Shown here piece after piece: positions 16,094-26,352 of a stretch of 64,000 nt of DNA (the stretch's first letter is position 1; every line of letters starts with the position of its first letter). The position numbers and the translations under genes are program-made. The notes under the pieces were generated by a model. That model was given only the letters and a program-made list of their open reading frames with translations. It was not told the DNA's origin and made no database searches. This DNA is from Streptomyces sp. NBC_01497 (lineage in GTDB: Bacteria > Actinomycetota > Actinomycetes > Streptomycetales > Streptomycetaceae), in assembly GCF_036250695.1 (NCBI RefSeq), contig NZ_CP109427.1:3038001-3102000 (forward strand). Reading direction: 5' to 3'.

Positions 16094-16849
16094 TTACGCC
16101 AACCCCATCAACACCGCGCGTTCGACCGGTGTCGGGGCGTCACCTGACAGGTCGAGCAACCCCCTCGGATCGAGGGGCGGCTGGGCCATGAACCGTGGCA
16201 CCCGGCCCCGGTGGGCCTGTGCCGCGTGGACGAGGAAGGGGTGGCACAGCAGCACGTCGCCGGCGGTGCCCGTCGCCGTGGTCACCTCCCGGGCCGCGCT
16301 CGCGCTCACAGCGTCTTCACACACTTCGAACCAGGGGCGTCCCTCCTCTCCCGCGGCCGCGAGCAACCGCGGCACATCGAGGTGGGAGCCCACCCGTATC
16401 CGGGTGGGCGCGTCGTCCTCGCCGACGTCCGAGAAGAGGAACAGCATCAGCAACGCACGGCCCCGCGAACGGAGGTTGACCCGGTACTCTCCGGCGGCGC
16501 CGGTGTAACCGGCCTCCAGGTGCCAGCCGTCGTCACCGGGCGGTGCCGTACTCGGAAACCGCACCGGGAACGTGCCGAGCCCCTGCCGGGGGACCCACCG
16601 GCCGCTCCCCACGAGCCGGTCGAACGCCGCACGCAGCAGCGGGCCGTCGGCCGCCGCCCGGAACGGCTCCGTCGCGAACGCCCCGAGCCGTACGACCGGG
16701 TCCGTCCAGGTTCCCGGATCGTCCGGATCACACCCGGTGGCCCGCCACAGCTCCGCGCGGCAGCGCTCGACCAGGTCCGCACGCACCGCCCCGGCGATCC
16801 GCACGAACCCGTCCCGTACGAACGCCTCGGTCTCCCGCTCCGTCAGCAC
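16094..16849 (-). CDS. Phytanoyl-CoA dioxygenase (PhyH) family protein
   Basis: Protein of 251 residues of the Fe(II)/2-oxoglutarate-dependent PhyH family, which hydroxylates diverse small molecules. The start LTERETEAFVRDGFVRIAGAV is the family N-terminal helix-strand. The metal triad would be WHLEAG (HxE instead of the usual HxD) and the His of CHPFLVHAA. The Arg of AHRGRVPRFMAQ is positioned to hold 2-oxoglutarate. The ATG at 16849 opens the frame. No biosynthetic cluster surrounds it, so the substrate cannot be guessed. Confidence 0.8.
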   Translation of the reverse strand: MLTERETEAFVRDGFVRIAGAVRADLVERCRAELWRATGCDPDDPGTWTDPVVRLGAFATEPFRAAADGPLLRAAFDRLVGSGRWVPRQGLGTFPVRFPSTAPPGDDGWHLEAGYTGAAGEYRVNLRSRGRALLMLFLFSDVGEDDAPTRIRVGSHLDVPRLLAAAGEEGRPWFEVCEDAVSASAAREVTTATGTAGDVLLCHPFLVHAAQAHRGRVPRFMAQPPLDPRGLLDLSGDAPTPVERAVLMGLA

Positions 16850-17246
16850 CGCGACTCCCCCGTCTCCCGCCGTGCGCCCAGGCCCTCACACCGCCGTGAC
16901 CGCACGATGCCGTACCGCCGTACCGCCGTACCGCCGTACCGCCCGTACCGCCCGTACCGCCGTACCGCCGTACCGCCGTGCCGCCGTGCAGTCTCATCCA
17001 CCGCCCCCGGGCCTTTCCACCGGTTTTCCCACCGCGCCCGCGTGCCCCTCGCCGCGGAGCTGCGGCTACCTGAACCCGTCGGCGGGCCGCTCCCCGGGGG
17101 GTAGTCCCTGCGCCCGCGCCTGAGCCGTGACCCCCGGCACACGGTGCGACGACAAGCGGTGCACTCGCGGGCCCCCTGTCCGAGCCGCGAAAACACAAGG
17201 CGCCACCGCGATGTCGCGGTGGCGCCCGAAGAGGCGGACGGGAGCG
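16850..17246. other. 397-bp intergenic region containing a GCCGTACC tandem repeat
   Basis: This region lies upstream of the PhyH gene and downstream of the SCO4848-type gene (both minus strand). Its main feature is the short tandem repeat at 16910-16989. No gene is supported. Confidence 0.5.
16910..16989. repeat. Tandem array of 8-9 bp GCCGTACC-type units
   Basis: About nine copies of GCCGTACC, some with an extra C, run head to tail and decay to GCCGTGCC at the right end. They begin about 60 bp upstream of the PhyH start codon. The array could expand or contract by slippage. Confidence 0.75.
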
Positions 17247-17636
17247 TCAGCCGTGGCCGCGGGTCCGCTGCTGCCGGACCGGGTCCCCCGAGGTCCGGCC
17301 CGCGGCCGCTCCGGCCGCCGGGGAGGGCGCCGAGGCGGCGGGAGCGGCCGGGGACCCGGTCACGTCCGGCGCGTCGGCGCTCTGCCGCGCACCGGCCGGA
17401 TCGCCCTTGAGGGCCCGCAGCCCCCGGAACCCGATTACTCCGATCGCCGTCCCCAGGAGAAAGGACGCGATGGCCAGCAGAAGGTGGATCCAGAAGTAGG
17501 CGGTCGGGTGGCCCGCGTCGTCGAAGGCGAGGCCGCTTCCGTCCTGCCACAGGTTCTTAGCGAAAGTGATCCAGATGAACCAGCTCCAGACCCCGAAGGC
17601 GAGCAGGAACCAGGACACCGGGCGGCTGAGCTTCAT
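17247..17636 (-). CDS. SCO4848-family membrane protein
   Basis: Protein of 129 residues. Two membrane helices are clear: SWFLLAFGVWSWFIWITFAKNLW and AYFWIHLLLAIASFLLGTAIGVIGFRGLRAL. A Pro/Ala-rich tail of about 45 residues follows. The ATG at 17636 is the start; a longer frame reading to 18338 is antisense to the carboxypeptidase gene. It is divergent from the DD-carboxypeptidase gene with 109 bp between starts, an arrangement that I recall being conserved in Streptomyces and that hints at a cell-envelope link. No biochemical function is known to me. Confidence 0.8.
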   Translation of the reverse strand: MKLSRPVSWFLLAFGVWSWFIWITFAKNLWQDGSGLAFDDAGHPTAYFWIHLLLAIASFLLGTAIGVIGFRGLRALKGDPAGARQSADAPDVTGSPAAPAASAPSPAAGAAAGRTSGDPVRQQRTRGHG

Positions 17637-17745
17637 GACCCCAGTATCGCCGTCGGCGTCCCGGCTCCGGCGCGTGGGTCCCGGCGGGTGTTCCATGTCA
17701 CCTCGCCGGTCGAAACCCACAGCGCCGCCATGTACGTTCTCGATC

Positions 17746-18978
17746 GTGTCTGCCTTGAAGAAGACCGCCGTGACCGTCCTCGCGGCCGCCTTGCTGCCCG
17801 TCCTCGCCGCATCCCCGTCATGGGCGAGCACGAACGCGCACGCGACCGACGCCAAACCGCCCCAGCCGCCCGCCACGATGTCCGACGTGGGCGGGGCGCG
17901 GCTGGGCCTGCCGGGGACCCAGGTGGGCCTGACCGCCGGCGTCCCCGCGCTGCCGAAGCAACTCACCGGGCGGTCCTGGATCGTCTCGGACGCGGAGAGC
18001 GGCGACGTGCTCGCGGCGCACAACGCGCACTGGCGGCTGCCTCCCGCCTCGACGCTGAAGATGCTGTTCGCGGACACCCTGCTGCCCAAGCTGCCGGGCT
18101 CCGAGGAGCACAAGGTCGCCGCCGCGGACCTGCAGGGCATGGGTGCGGGCAGCAGCCTCGTGGGCGTCAAGGAGAACGAGACGTACTCGGTCCACGACCT
18201 GTGGCTCGGCGTCTTCCTGCGCTCGGGCAACGACGCCGTGCACGTCCTGTCCTCGATGAACCACGGCGTCGCCGACACCGTCAAGGACATGCAGCAGCAC
18301 GCCGACGACCTGCAGGCACTGGACACCCACGTCGTCACACCGGACGGCTACGACATGCCGGGCCAGGTCTCCAGCGCGTACGACCTGAGCCTCTTCGCCC
18401 GTTCCGGGCTGCAGAAGAAGGACTTCCGGCAGTACTGCTCCACGGCGACGGCCCAGTTCCCCGGTGAGAAGAAGAAGGGCAAGAAGCGCGCGTCCTTCCA
18501 GATCCAGAACACCGACCGCCTGCTGACGGGCGCCGACGGCATGACGCCGTACCCGGGCCTCGCCGGGGTGAAGAACGGCTACACCACGAACGCGGGCAAC
18601 ACCTACACCGGCGTCGCCCAGAACAAGGACGGCCGCACGATCCTCGTCACCGTGATGAATCCGTCCTCGAAGGAGGCCAACGCCGTCTACAAGGAGGCGG
18701 CGTCACTCCTCGACTGGGGCTTCGCGGCGGACGGCAAGGTCACTCCTGTGGGCAAGCTCGTGCCGCCGAAGTCCGCCGCGTCCGACACCCGGCAGGCGGG
18801 CGCCTCCAAGAGCCCCGGCGCGGCAGCCCGTTCGGCCCGTCCGGCCGAGGCGACGGCCTCGCAGAACTCGTCGGGCGTGGGCACCACCGCCCTCGCGATC
18901 ATCGGCGGTGTGCTGGTCGTCCTCGCCGTCGGCGGGTACTTCGTCAACCGCCGCTGGCCGCGCCGCCCCCACGCCTGA
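17746..18978 (+). CDS. D-alanyl-D-alanine carboxypeptidase (penicillin-binding protein, S11 family)
   Basis: Removes the terminal D-Ala of peptidoglycan pentapeptides at the outer face of the membrane. It has 410 residues from the GTG at 17746, chosen because it directly precedes a signal peptide (LKKTAVTVLAAALLPVLAASPSWAS). The serine-protease-like motifs are all present: S102-T-L-K105, S160-G-N and K276-N-G. The C-terminus has a Ser/Ala-rich linker and one membrane helix (TTALAIIGGVLVVLAVGGYFV) followed by NRRWPRRPHA, so the enzyme is membrane-anchored. An upstream in-frame extension to 17566 would precede the signal peptide and is rejected. Confidence 0.92.
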   Translation: MSALKKTAVTVLAAALLPVLAASPSWASTNAHATDAKPPQPPATMSDVGGARLGLPGTQVGLTAGVPALPKQLTGRSWIVSDAESGDVLAAHNAHWRLPPASTLKMLFADTLLPKLPGSEEHKVAAADLQGMGAGSSLVGVKENETYSVHDLWLGVFLRSGNDAVHVLSSMNHGVADTVKDMQQHADDLQALDTHVVTPDGYDMPGQVSSAYDLSLFARSGLQKKDFRQYCSTATAQFPGEKKKGKKRASFQIQNTDRLLTGADGMTPYPGLAGVKNGYTTNAGNTYTGVAQNKDGRTILVTVMNPSSKEANAVYKEAASLLDWGFAADGKVTPVGKLVPPKSAASDTRQAGASKSPGAAARSARPAEATASQNSSGVGTTALAIIGGVLVVLAVGGYFVNRRWPRRPHA

Positions 18979-19036
18979 CCCGGCGTCCCCGGGGCGGCCC
19001 AGGAGGGCCGGCCCGGCCCGGCCTCCGGGATGTTCG

Positions 19037-20080
19037 TCACGACGGTGACGTCGAACCGCCCGTGGCGCGGGGTCCGCTCCCGGCGCCGTTCCCGGCGCCG
19101 TCCTCGCGCCGCCGCGCCCCGGGCCCGTCCTTGGCGGCCCGCTCCCGCTCGGCTGCGGCCTCCGCCTCCGCCTTCTCCCGCTCGCGCTCCTGCGCGTCGA
19201 GCCGGTTCAGCTCGATCCTGCTCGGCTGGTCCTTGCTCGGCGTCGCCGTCCAGGCCGCGCACACCAGCAGCAGCTTCGCCATGAAGTTGATCCACAGCAG
19301 CAGCGCGACGGGCGTGCCGAACGCGCCGTACATGGATTTGCCCGCGACGCCGCTGATGTAGCCGCCGAGCAGGAGCTTGAGCACCTCGAAGCCGACCGCG
19401 CCGATCGCCGCCGCCACCACGAGCCGCCGTCGCTCCGGTGTGACGCGCGGCAGCAGCGTCAGCACGTACAGCAGGAGCAGGAAGTCCGCGAGCACCGCCA
19501 CGAGGAGCGACCCGGCCTGGAGCAGGACGCCGCCGGCGCCGTTCTCCGGGATGCCGATGTGCCGCGCCGTCCAGCCGATCGCCGTCGAGCCGAAGCCGGA
19601 CGCGGCGAGCGAGGCGAGCCCCATCACGCCGAGGCCGACGAGGACGAGACCGTCCTTGGCCTTCAGCACGATCGGGTTGCCCTCGGGCTTCTCGTCGAGT
19701 TCCCAGACGGCCCGCAGGGACTCCCGCATGTTGCCGATCCAGCCGATACCGGTGAACAGCAGCAGCGCTCCCGCCACCACACCCACCGTGCCCGCGTTGT
19801 TGACGAGCGAATGGATGTCGAGCTGGTCGGAGATGCCGGGGACCTGGTCGGAGATGCTCTTCTGCACCCGGTCCAGCTGGCTCGTGCTGAGCAGCGCGGC
19901 CCCGATCGCGGCACCGACGGTGATCAGCGGGAACAGCGCGATGAAGCTGAGGAAGGTGATGGCGGCGGCAAGCCGCGACCAGTGCACCCGCTCAAGCGTC
20001 TCGTACGAACGCCAGGCGTGCGTCCGCATCAGCCGGGCGACGAACGGGCCGATGACGGGGAGTTTTTTCAGCCAGTCCAT
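19037..20080 (-). CDS. YihY/BrkB family inner-membrane protein
   Basis: Integral membrane protein of 347 residues, once misnamed ribonuclease BN. Six helices are visible, beginning with AAAITFLSFIALFPLITVGAAIGAAL, and the family segments SFIALFPLI, GFEVLKLLLGGYI, YGAFGTPVALLLWINFMAKLLLVCA and WELDEKPEGNP. The C-terminal 65 residues are charged (EREREKAEAEAAAERERAAK) and probably cytoplasmic coiled coil. The ATG at 20080 is the start. Its downstream end converges with the carboxypeptidase gene. The molecular function of the family is not established. Confidence 0.88.
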   Translation of the reverse strand: MDWLKKLPVIGPFVARLMRTHAWRSYETLERVHWSRLAAAITFLSFIALFPLITVGAAIGAALLSTSQLDRVQKSISDQVPGISDQLDIHSLVNNAGTVGVVAGALLLFTGIGWIGNMRESLRAVWELDEKPEGNPIVLKAKDGLVLVGLGVMGLASLAASGFGSTAIGWTARHIGIPENGAGGVLLQAGSLLVAVLADFLLLLYVLTLLPRVTPERRRLVVAAAIGAVGFEVLKLLLGGYISGVAGKSMYGAFGTPVALLLWINFMAKLLLVCAAWTATPSKDQPSRIELNRLDAQEREREKAEAEAAAERERAAKDGPGARRREDGAGNGAGSGPRATGGSTSPS

Positions 20081-20286
20081 GAAGGAGATCTACCCCCGGA
20101 TCGCGGATGCAGTGGTGCCGGTCGTCCGTGAGCGTTCGCGGGCCGGCCCGCGGTCACCCCGGCCGCGCGCCAGTGGTCCGGGACGACCTCGGTGCGTGCG
20201 ACGGCGGTCGTCCCCCCGGTGACACATCCCTTTCGTGGTCCGCTCGGTGCCGTCCCGGGTGATCCGCCTGTTTATACGAGTACCGC

Positions 20287-20307
20287 GCCTACTTCACGAA
20301 AGTAGGC
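20287..20307. promoter_or_regulatory. Perfect palindrome upstream of dprE1
   Basis: GCCTACTT-CACGA-AAGTAGGC: 8-bp arms, 5-bp spacer. It lies 34 bp before the dprE1 start and just upstream of a TATACC box (20327-20332). It fits an operator placed over the -35 region. Confidence 0.6.
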
Positions 20308-20340
20308 ATTGCGGTCACTATGGGGCTATACCGTCCCCCT

Positions 20341-21831
20341 ATGGCTGCCGAGACCACTGACGCATCCGCCGCCGCGTCCGACGACCCGCCAGGCCCCGCG
20401 CCCCGCGCGTCCGACCTGCCGGCCCTCGACGTCGGGCCGCTCACCGGCCGGGGCAGGACCGCGCCCACCACCGCGCTGCTGGCCCGGCCCCGTTCGTACG
20501 AGGAGGTCGCGGCGGCCCTGCGCGCGGGCGGCGGCCCCGGTGCGCGGGGCGCCGTGGCACGCGGCCTCGGACTCGCCCACGGGGACGCCGCGCGCAACGC
20601 GGGCGGCGCCGTCCTCGACCTGACGGGACTCGACCGGATCCGCGCCGTCGACGCCGAGGCCGGGCTCGTCGTGTGCGACGCCGGGGTCCGCCTGCGGCGA
20701 CTGGCCCAGACGCTGCTGCCGCTCGGCTGGTCCCTGCCCGTGCTGCCGGCCCTGCCCGCCCCGGCGGGCACGGGCGGGGCGACCGTGGGCGGCGCGCTCG
20801 CCGCCGACCTGCACGGCGGCGATCACCGCTTCTCCGGCTCGTTCGCCCGGCACGTGGCCTCGTTCCAGTTGCTGACCGCCGACGGCGGTGTCCGTACGGT
20901 CGTCCCCGGCACGCCGCTGTTCGACGCGACGGCCGGCGGGCTCGGCCTCACGGGCGTCGTCCTGTCTCTCTCCGTACGGCTGCGGCGCGTGGCGGCCACG
21001 CTGCTCGCCGTCGACACCGAGCGGGCGTCCGGCCTCGACGACGTGCTGTCCCGCCTCGCGCTGACCGACCACCGCTACCGGTGGTCGACCGCCTGGCTGG
21101 ACCTGCTCGCACCCGGCCCCGCCCTGGGGCGCGGGGTGCTGACCCGCGCGCTCCACGTACCGCTCGGCGCGCTCCCGTCGCACCCCCGGCGGGCGCACCC
21201 CGCCCCCGCGGGCATCGCCGCCGGTACCGCACCGTCCGTCCTGGCCCTGCGCGGCCCCCGGCTCCCGGCGCTGCCGGCGGACCTCGTGCCGGACGGGCTG
21301 CTCGGCCTGCGGGCCGCACGTGCCCTGAACACGCTGCGGTTCCGGGCGGCCCCGGCCCGCCGCAGGCGGAGGCTGCGCCCGCTGACCCGGCCGCTCGCCC
21401 CGCCGCCCCAGTGGGACCGTGCGTACGGCCGCAGCGGTTTCGTGCGGTACGAGTGCGCTGTCGGCCTGGGGCACGAGGACGCGCTCCACCGCATCGCGCG
21501 AGCCGTGGCCCGCCGGGGTGTCCCGGTTCCCGTCGCGTCGCTCCAGCGCCTCGGCGACGCGGGCAGCGGCCTGCTGTCCTTCCCCCTGCCCGGCTGGGCC
21601 CTCGCGCTCGACATCCCCGCGAGCGCACGGGGCCTGGGCCGGTTCCTCGACGAGCTGGACGAGGAGGTCGCGATCGCGGGCGGGCGCGTCGCCCTCGCCC
21701 ACGACGCGCGGCTGCGGCCCGAGCTGCTGGCGGCGATGTACCCGCGGCTCCCCGAGTTCAGGGCGCTGCGCGCGGAGCTCGACCCGGACGGCGTCCTCAT
21801 GTCCGACCTGGCCCGCCGGCTGGCCCTCTGA
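20341..21831 (+). CDS. dprE1: FAD-binding decaprenylphosphoryl-ribose oxidase-like protein
   Basis: FAD-linked oxidase of 496 residues. In mycobacteria the homologue oxidises decaprenylphosphoryl-D-ribose to the 2-keto intermediate on the way to the arabinose donor. The FAD (PCMH) domain includes LLARPRSYEEVAAALRAG, ARGLGLAHGDAARNAGGAVLDLTGLDRI, GTGGATVGGALAADLHGGDH and GLGLTGVVLSLSVRLRRV. The C-terminal cap includes YGRSGFVRYECAV and ends MYPRLPEFRALRAELDPDGVLMSDLARRLAL. The ATG at 20341 is preferred. No Shine-Dalgarno precedes it and a TATACC box ends 8 nt upstream, so the message may be leaderless. dprE2 follows after 90 bp. Whether Streptomyces makes the same polyprenyl sugar is uncertain. 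Confidence 0.85.
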   Translation: MAAETTDASAAASDDPPGPAPRASDLPALDVGPLTGRGRTAPTTALLARPRSYEEVAAALRAGGGPGARGAVARGLGLAHGDAARNAGGAVLDLTGLDRIRAVDAEAGLVVCDAGVRLRRLAQTLLPLGWSLPVLPALPAPAGTGGATVGGALAADLHGGDHRFSGSFARHVASFQLLTADGGVRTVVPGTPLFDATAGGLGLTGVVLSLSVRLRRVAATLLAVDTERASGLDDVLSRLALTDHRYRWSTAWLDLLAPGPALGRGVLTRALHVPLGALPSHPRRAHPAPAGIAAGTAPSVLALRGPRLPALPADLVPDGLLGLRAARALNTLRFRAAPARRRRRLRPLTRPLAPPPQWDRAYGRSGFVRYECAVGLGHEDALHRIARAVARRGVPVPVASLQRLGDAGSGLLSFPLPGWALALDIPASARGLGRFLDELDEEVAIAGGRVALAHDARLRPELLAAMYPRLPEFRALRAELDPDGVLMSDLARRLAL

Positions 21832-21921
21832 ACGCCGGCCCGGGCGGACGCCCGCGTCGCTCCGGGCGTCCCGCGGGCCACCCGCTTCCCGTGCTCACCT
21901 CAAGGAGTCAGGAGTTCTTCC

Positions 21922-22731
21922 ATGAAGGACGCATTCGGCGCCCCGCAGTCCGTGCTGCTGCTCGGCGGTACGTCGGCCATCGGCCTTGCCACCGTCCGCA
22001 GGCTCGTCGCGCGCCGGGCCCGTACCGTATGGCTGGCCGGGCGGCCCTCGCCCGCGCTCGACGCGGCGGCGGAGGGCCTGCGCACGCTGCGCGGCGGCCT
22101 CGGTGTCGACGTACGGACCCTCGCCTTCGACGCGCTCGACCCCGCCTCGCACGAGGAGGCGCTCGGCAAGGTCTTCGCGGAGGGAGACATCGACCTGGTC
22201 CTGCTCGCCTTCGGCATCACAGGCGATCAGGGGCATGACGAGGCGGCCCCGCTCGCCGCCGTCGAGGTCGCGCAGACCAACTACACGGGCGCGGTCTCGG
22301 CGTCCCTGGTGTGCGCGGGGGCGATGCAGGCGCAGGGGCACGGTGCGTTGGTGGTGCTGTCCTCGGTGGCGGGCGAGCGCGCCCGCCGCGCCGACTTCAT
22401 CTACGGATCGAGCAAGGCGGGTCTCGACACGTTCGCCCAGGGGCTCCGGGACGCGATGGACGGGACGGGCGTGCAGGTCATGACCGTGCGGCCGGGTGTC
22501 GTGCGCGGACGCGACGGGACGCCGGAGGCCGCGCCGGGTGCGGCCCCGGTCCTGGCGGGCGGCGCCGGGCACGGACCGTTCACGACCACCCCTGAGGAGG
22601 TGGCGACGGCGATCGAACTGGGGCTGCGCCGCCGCTCCGGCACGGTGTACGTACCGGGACGGCTGCGGCCGCTGATGGCGGCGCTTCGGCACCTGCCGGG
22701 GCCGCTGTACCGGGCGGTGCTGCCGGACTGA
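21922..22731 (+). CDS. dprE2: Decaprenylphosphoryl-2-keto-pentose reductase-like SDR
   Basis: NAD(P)H-dependent short-chain reductase of 269 residues, the expected partner of DprE1 that reduces the 2-keto intermediate. The cofactor motif is LLLGGTSAIGLA (residues 12-23). Catalytic residues lie in VVLSSVAGERARRADFIYGSSKAGLDTF (Ser, Tyr-x3-Lys), and MTVRPGVV follows. The C-terminus TVYVPGRLRPLMAALRHLPGPLYRAVLPD matches the DprE2 end. The ATG at 21922 follows CAGGAGTTCTTCC. It is the second gene of a two-gene unit with dprE1. Confidence 0.87.
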   Translation: MKDAFGAPQSVLLLGGTSAIGLATVRRLVARRARTVWLAGRPSPALDAAAEGLRTLRGGLGVDVRTLAFDALDPASHEEALGKVFAEGDIDLVLLAFGITGDQGHDEAAPLAAVEVAQTNYTGAVSASLVCAGAMQAQGHGALVVLSSVAGERARRADFIYGSSKAGLDTFAQGLRDAMDGTGVQVMTVRPGVVRGRDGTPEAAPGAAPVLAGGAGHGPFTTTPEEVATAIELGLRRRSGTVYVPGRLRPLMAALRHLPGPLYRAVLPD

Positions 22732-22836
22732 GCGACGCCCGAAGCAGCGGCCGGCAGCGCGGGGACCCCGAGGGCAGGCCCGGAAGGACAGCACACCCGC
22801 GTCGCGGGCTCCGCGAGCACCGGCCCCGCCCGGGGG

Positions 22837-23421
22837 CTAGCGGCGGACCCGGGCGCGGCGGTGGGGCGTGCTCTGCGGGGGCACACCGTGCGCCTCGCCC
22901 GCCCCGAACGCGTACTCGCGCAGCTTGCGCCAGATCTCGTCCTGGCCCTGCTCGTAGAGAGCGAACGACGTGCACGCCCAGGCCGCCTCGAACTCCGACA
23001 GCTCCTCGTACGCCCGGTCCATCGCCTCCTCGGTGATGCCGTGGGCGACCGTCACGTGCGGGTGGTAGGGGAACTGCAGGTCGCGTACGAGCGGACCCGA
23101 CGCGTCCCGCACCCGCTTCTGCAGCCAGGTACACGCCGAGCCGCCCTCCACCACCTGGACGAAGACGACCGGCGACAGCGGCCGGAACGTGCCTGTCCCC
23201 GACAGTCGCATCGGGAAGGGCCTGCCCCGTGCCGCGACCGCCGCGAGATGCGCCTCCACCACGGGCAGGGCCTCGGCCGGGACGGCGGTCGGCGGCAGGA
23301 GGGTCACGTGGGTGGGGATGCCGTGAGCGGCCGGGTCCCCGAAGCTCGCGCGCTGCCGCTGGAGCAGGCTGCCGTACGGCTCCGGGACCGCGAGCGAAAC
23401 GCCGAGCGTTACGGTCCCCAC
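22837..23421 (-). CDS. 2'-5' RNA ligase / phosphoesterase family protein
   Basis: Protein of 194 residues of the 2H phosphoesterase superfamily (LigT/ThpR). The two HxT motifs that define the active site are present: THVTLLPP near residue 40 and HPHVTVAHG near residue 125. In relatives they hydrolyse 2',3'-cyclic phosphates or ligate RNA ends. The GTG at 23421 follows GAGGAG. The same frame is open far upstream through trpS antisense, which is not coding. The C-terminal ~25 residues are Pro/Arg-rich and not part of the fold. The gene is a separate unit downstream of trpS. Confidence 0.85.
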   Translation of the reverse strand: MGTVTLGVSLAVPEPYGSLLQRQRASFGDPAAHGIPTHVTLLPPTAVPAEALPVVEAHLAAVAARGRPFPMRLSGTGTFRPLSPVVFVQVVEGGSACTWLQKRVRDASGPLVRDLQFPYHPHVTVAHGITEEAMDRAYEELSEFEAAWACTSFALYEQGQDEIWRKLREYAFGAGEAHGVPPQSTPHRRARVRR

Positions 23422-23690
23422 ATCGATCTCCTCGCTTTCGACTTTTCGTCCGGACGTACCGGTCGTCGCTCCGGCCGCACGCCAGTGTGACTCTCGTACC
23501 GGGTCCCTGACCAGTGTCCGTGATCGCCGGACGTTTCCGCGCATGGCGGGCGCGGTGCGGCCGGTGCCGGGCGGCTCGGTACGCCCGTTCAGTTCTGTCG
23601 GTTCCGCCGAATGCCCCACATACCATCCGGTACGCGGACGGGTTCGGGCGGCCGGGACGTCACCCCCGGCCGCGCCCGCACCTGGCCGCC

Positions 23691-25015
<1,325 letters not shown>

Positions 25016-26341
25016 TCAGCCGGTCGGGAGCCCCGGGGCCGGATGCGCCGCCATCAGTTCCGCGACCTCCGCGCGCAGCCCGGACAGCGCCGCCTCGTCC
25101 CCCGTACGGGCTGCCGTGACGCCCCGGTCGATCCACTCCGCGACCGTCGCCATGTGGGCGGTGGTCAGGCCCCGGCTCGTCAGGGACGGCGTGCCGATCC
25201 GGATGCCCGACGGGTCGAAGGGCTTGCGCGGGTCGTAGGGCACGGCGTTGTGGTTCACGACGATCCCGGCGCGGTCGAGGGCCTTCGCTGCGGTCTTCCC
25301 CGGGACGTCCTTCGGTGTCAGGTCCATCAGGATCAGGTGGTTGTCCGTGCCGCCCGACACCAGGTCGAAGCCGCGCGCGAGGAGCTGCCCGGCCAGTTCG
25401 CGGGCGTTGGCGACGACGGCGTGCGCGTAGTCGGCGAAGGACGGGGCCGCCGCCTCCCGGAGCGCGACCGCGATGGCGGCCGTGGTCTGGTTGTGGGGGC
25501 CGCCCTGGAGACCCGGGAACACGGCCTTGTCGATCGCCTTCGCGTGTTCCGCTCGCGACATGAGCATCGCGCCGCGCGGCCCGCGGAGCGTCTTGTGCGT
25601 GGTCGTGGAGATCACGTCGGCGTGCGGTACGGGGGACGGGTGGGCGCCGCCCACGATCAGGCCCGCGATGTGGGCGACGTCGGCCACGAGGACCGCGCCG
25701 ACCTCGCGGGCGATCTCGCCGAACGCCGCGAAGTCGATCGTGCGGGGCACCGCGGTGCCGCCGCAGAAGATCACCTTGGGGCGCTCGGCGCGGGCCAGGT
25801 CGCGGACCTCGTCGAGGTCGAGCCGGCCCGTGTCGCGGCGTACCCCGTACTGCACGCCCCTGAACCACCTGCCGGTGGCCGACACGCCCCAGCCGTGGGT
25901 GAGGTGCCCGCCCATCGGCAGGGCCATGCCCATGACCGTGTCGCCGGGCTGCGCGAAGGCGAGGTACACCGCGAGGTTCGCGGGCGAGCCCGAGTACGGC
26001 TGGACGTTGGCGTGCTCGACGCCGAACAGGGCCTTGGCCCGGTCGGCCGCCAGGGTCTCGACCTGGTCGATGACCTGCTGGCCCTCGTAGTAGCGGCGGC
26101 CCGGGTAACCCTCGCTGTACTTGTTCTGCAGGACGGTGCCCGAGGCGTCGAGAACGGCCTGGGACACGTAGTTCTCACTGGGGATCAGCCGCAGCGTCTC
26201 GGACTGGAGGCGTTCCTCCGCGACGACGAGTGCGGCGATCTCCGGGTCGGTCGCGGCGAGTGCGGGCCGGCGCCCGGTGCCGGTGGGCGGGCCTGCGGCG
26301 TCGTGGCGGGTGGCCTGCGGGTACTGGGCTGCCTGGGTCAT
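25016..26341 (-). CDS. glyA: Serine hydroxymethyltransferase
   Basis: PLP enzyme converting serine and tetrahydrofolate to glycine and methylene-THF, the main one-carbon source for purine synthesis. It has 441 residues. The family blocks are RLIPSENYVSQAVLDASGTVLQNKYSEGYPGRRYYEG, HANVQPYSGSPANLAVYLA, VADVAHIAGLIVGGAHPSPV and the PLP lysine in STTTHKTLRGPRGAMLM near residue 248. The first ~27 residues are an unconserved extension. The ATG at 26341 has GGAGG 8 nt upstream. Its 220-nt leader contains a ZTP riboswitch, which ties the gene to purine one-carbon status. Confidence 0.95.
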   Translation of the reverse strand: MTQAAQYPQATRHDAAGPPTGTGRRPALAATDPEIAALVVAEERLQSETLRLIPSENYVSQAVLDASGTVLQNKYSEGYPGRRYYEGQQVIDQVETLAADRAKALFGVEHANVQPYSGSPANLAVYLAFAQPGDTVMGMALPMGGHLTHGWGVSATGRWFRGVQYGVRRDTGRLDLDEVRDLARAERPKVIFCGGTAVPRTIDFAAFGEIAREVGAVLVADVAHIAGLIVGGAHPSPVPHADVISTTTHKTLRGPRGAMLMSRAEHAKAIDKAVFPGLQGGPHNQTTAAIAVALREAAAPSFADYAHAVVANARELAGQLLARGFDLVSGGTDNHLILMDLTPKDVPGKTAAKALDRAGIVVNHNAVPYDPRKPFDPSGIRIGTPSLTSRGLTTAHMATVAEWIDRGVTAARTGDEAALSGLRAEVAELMAAHPAPGLPTG

Positions 26342-26352
26342 GGTGGCGTCCT

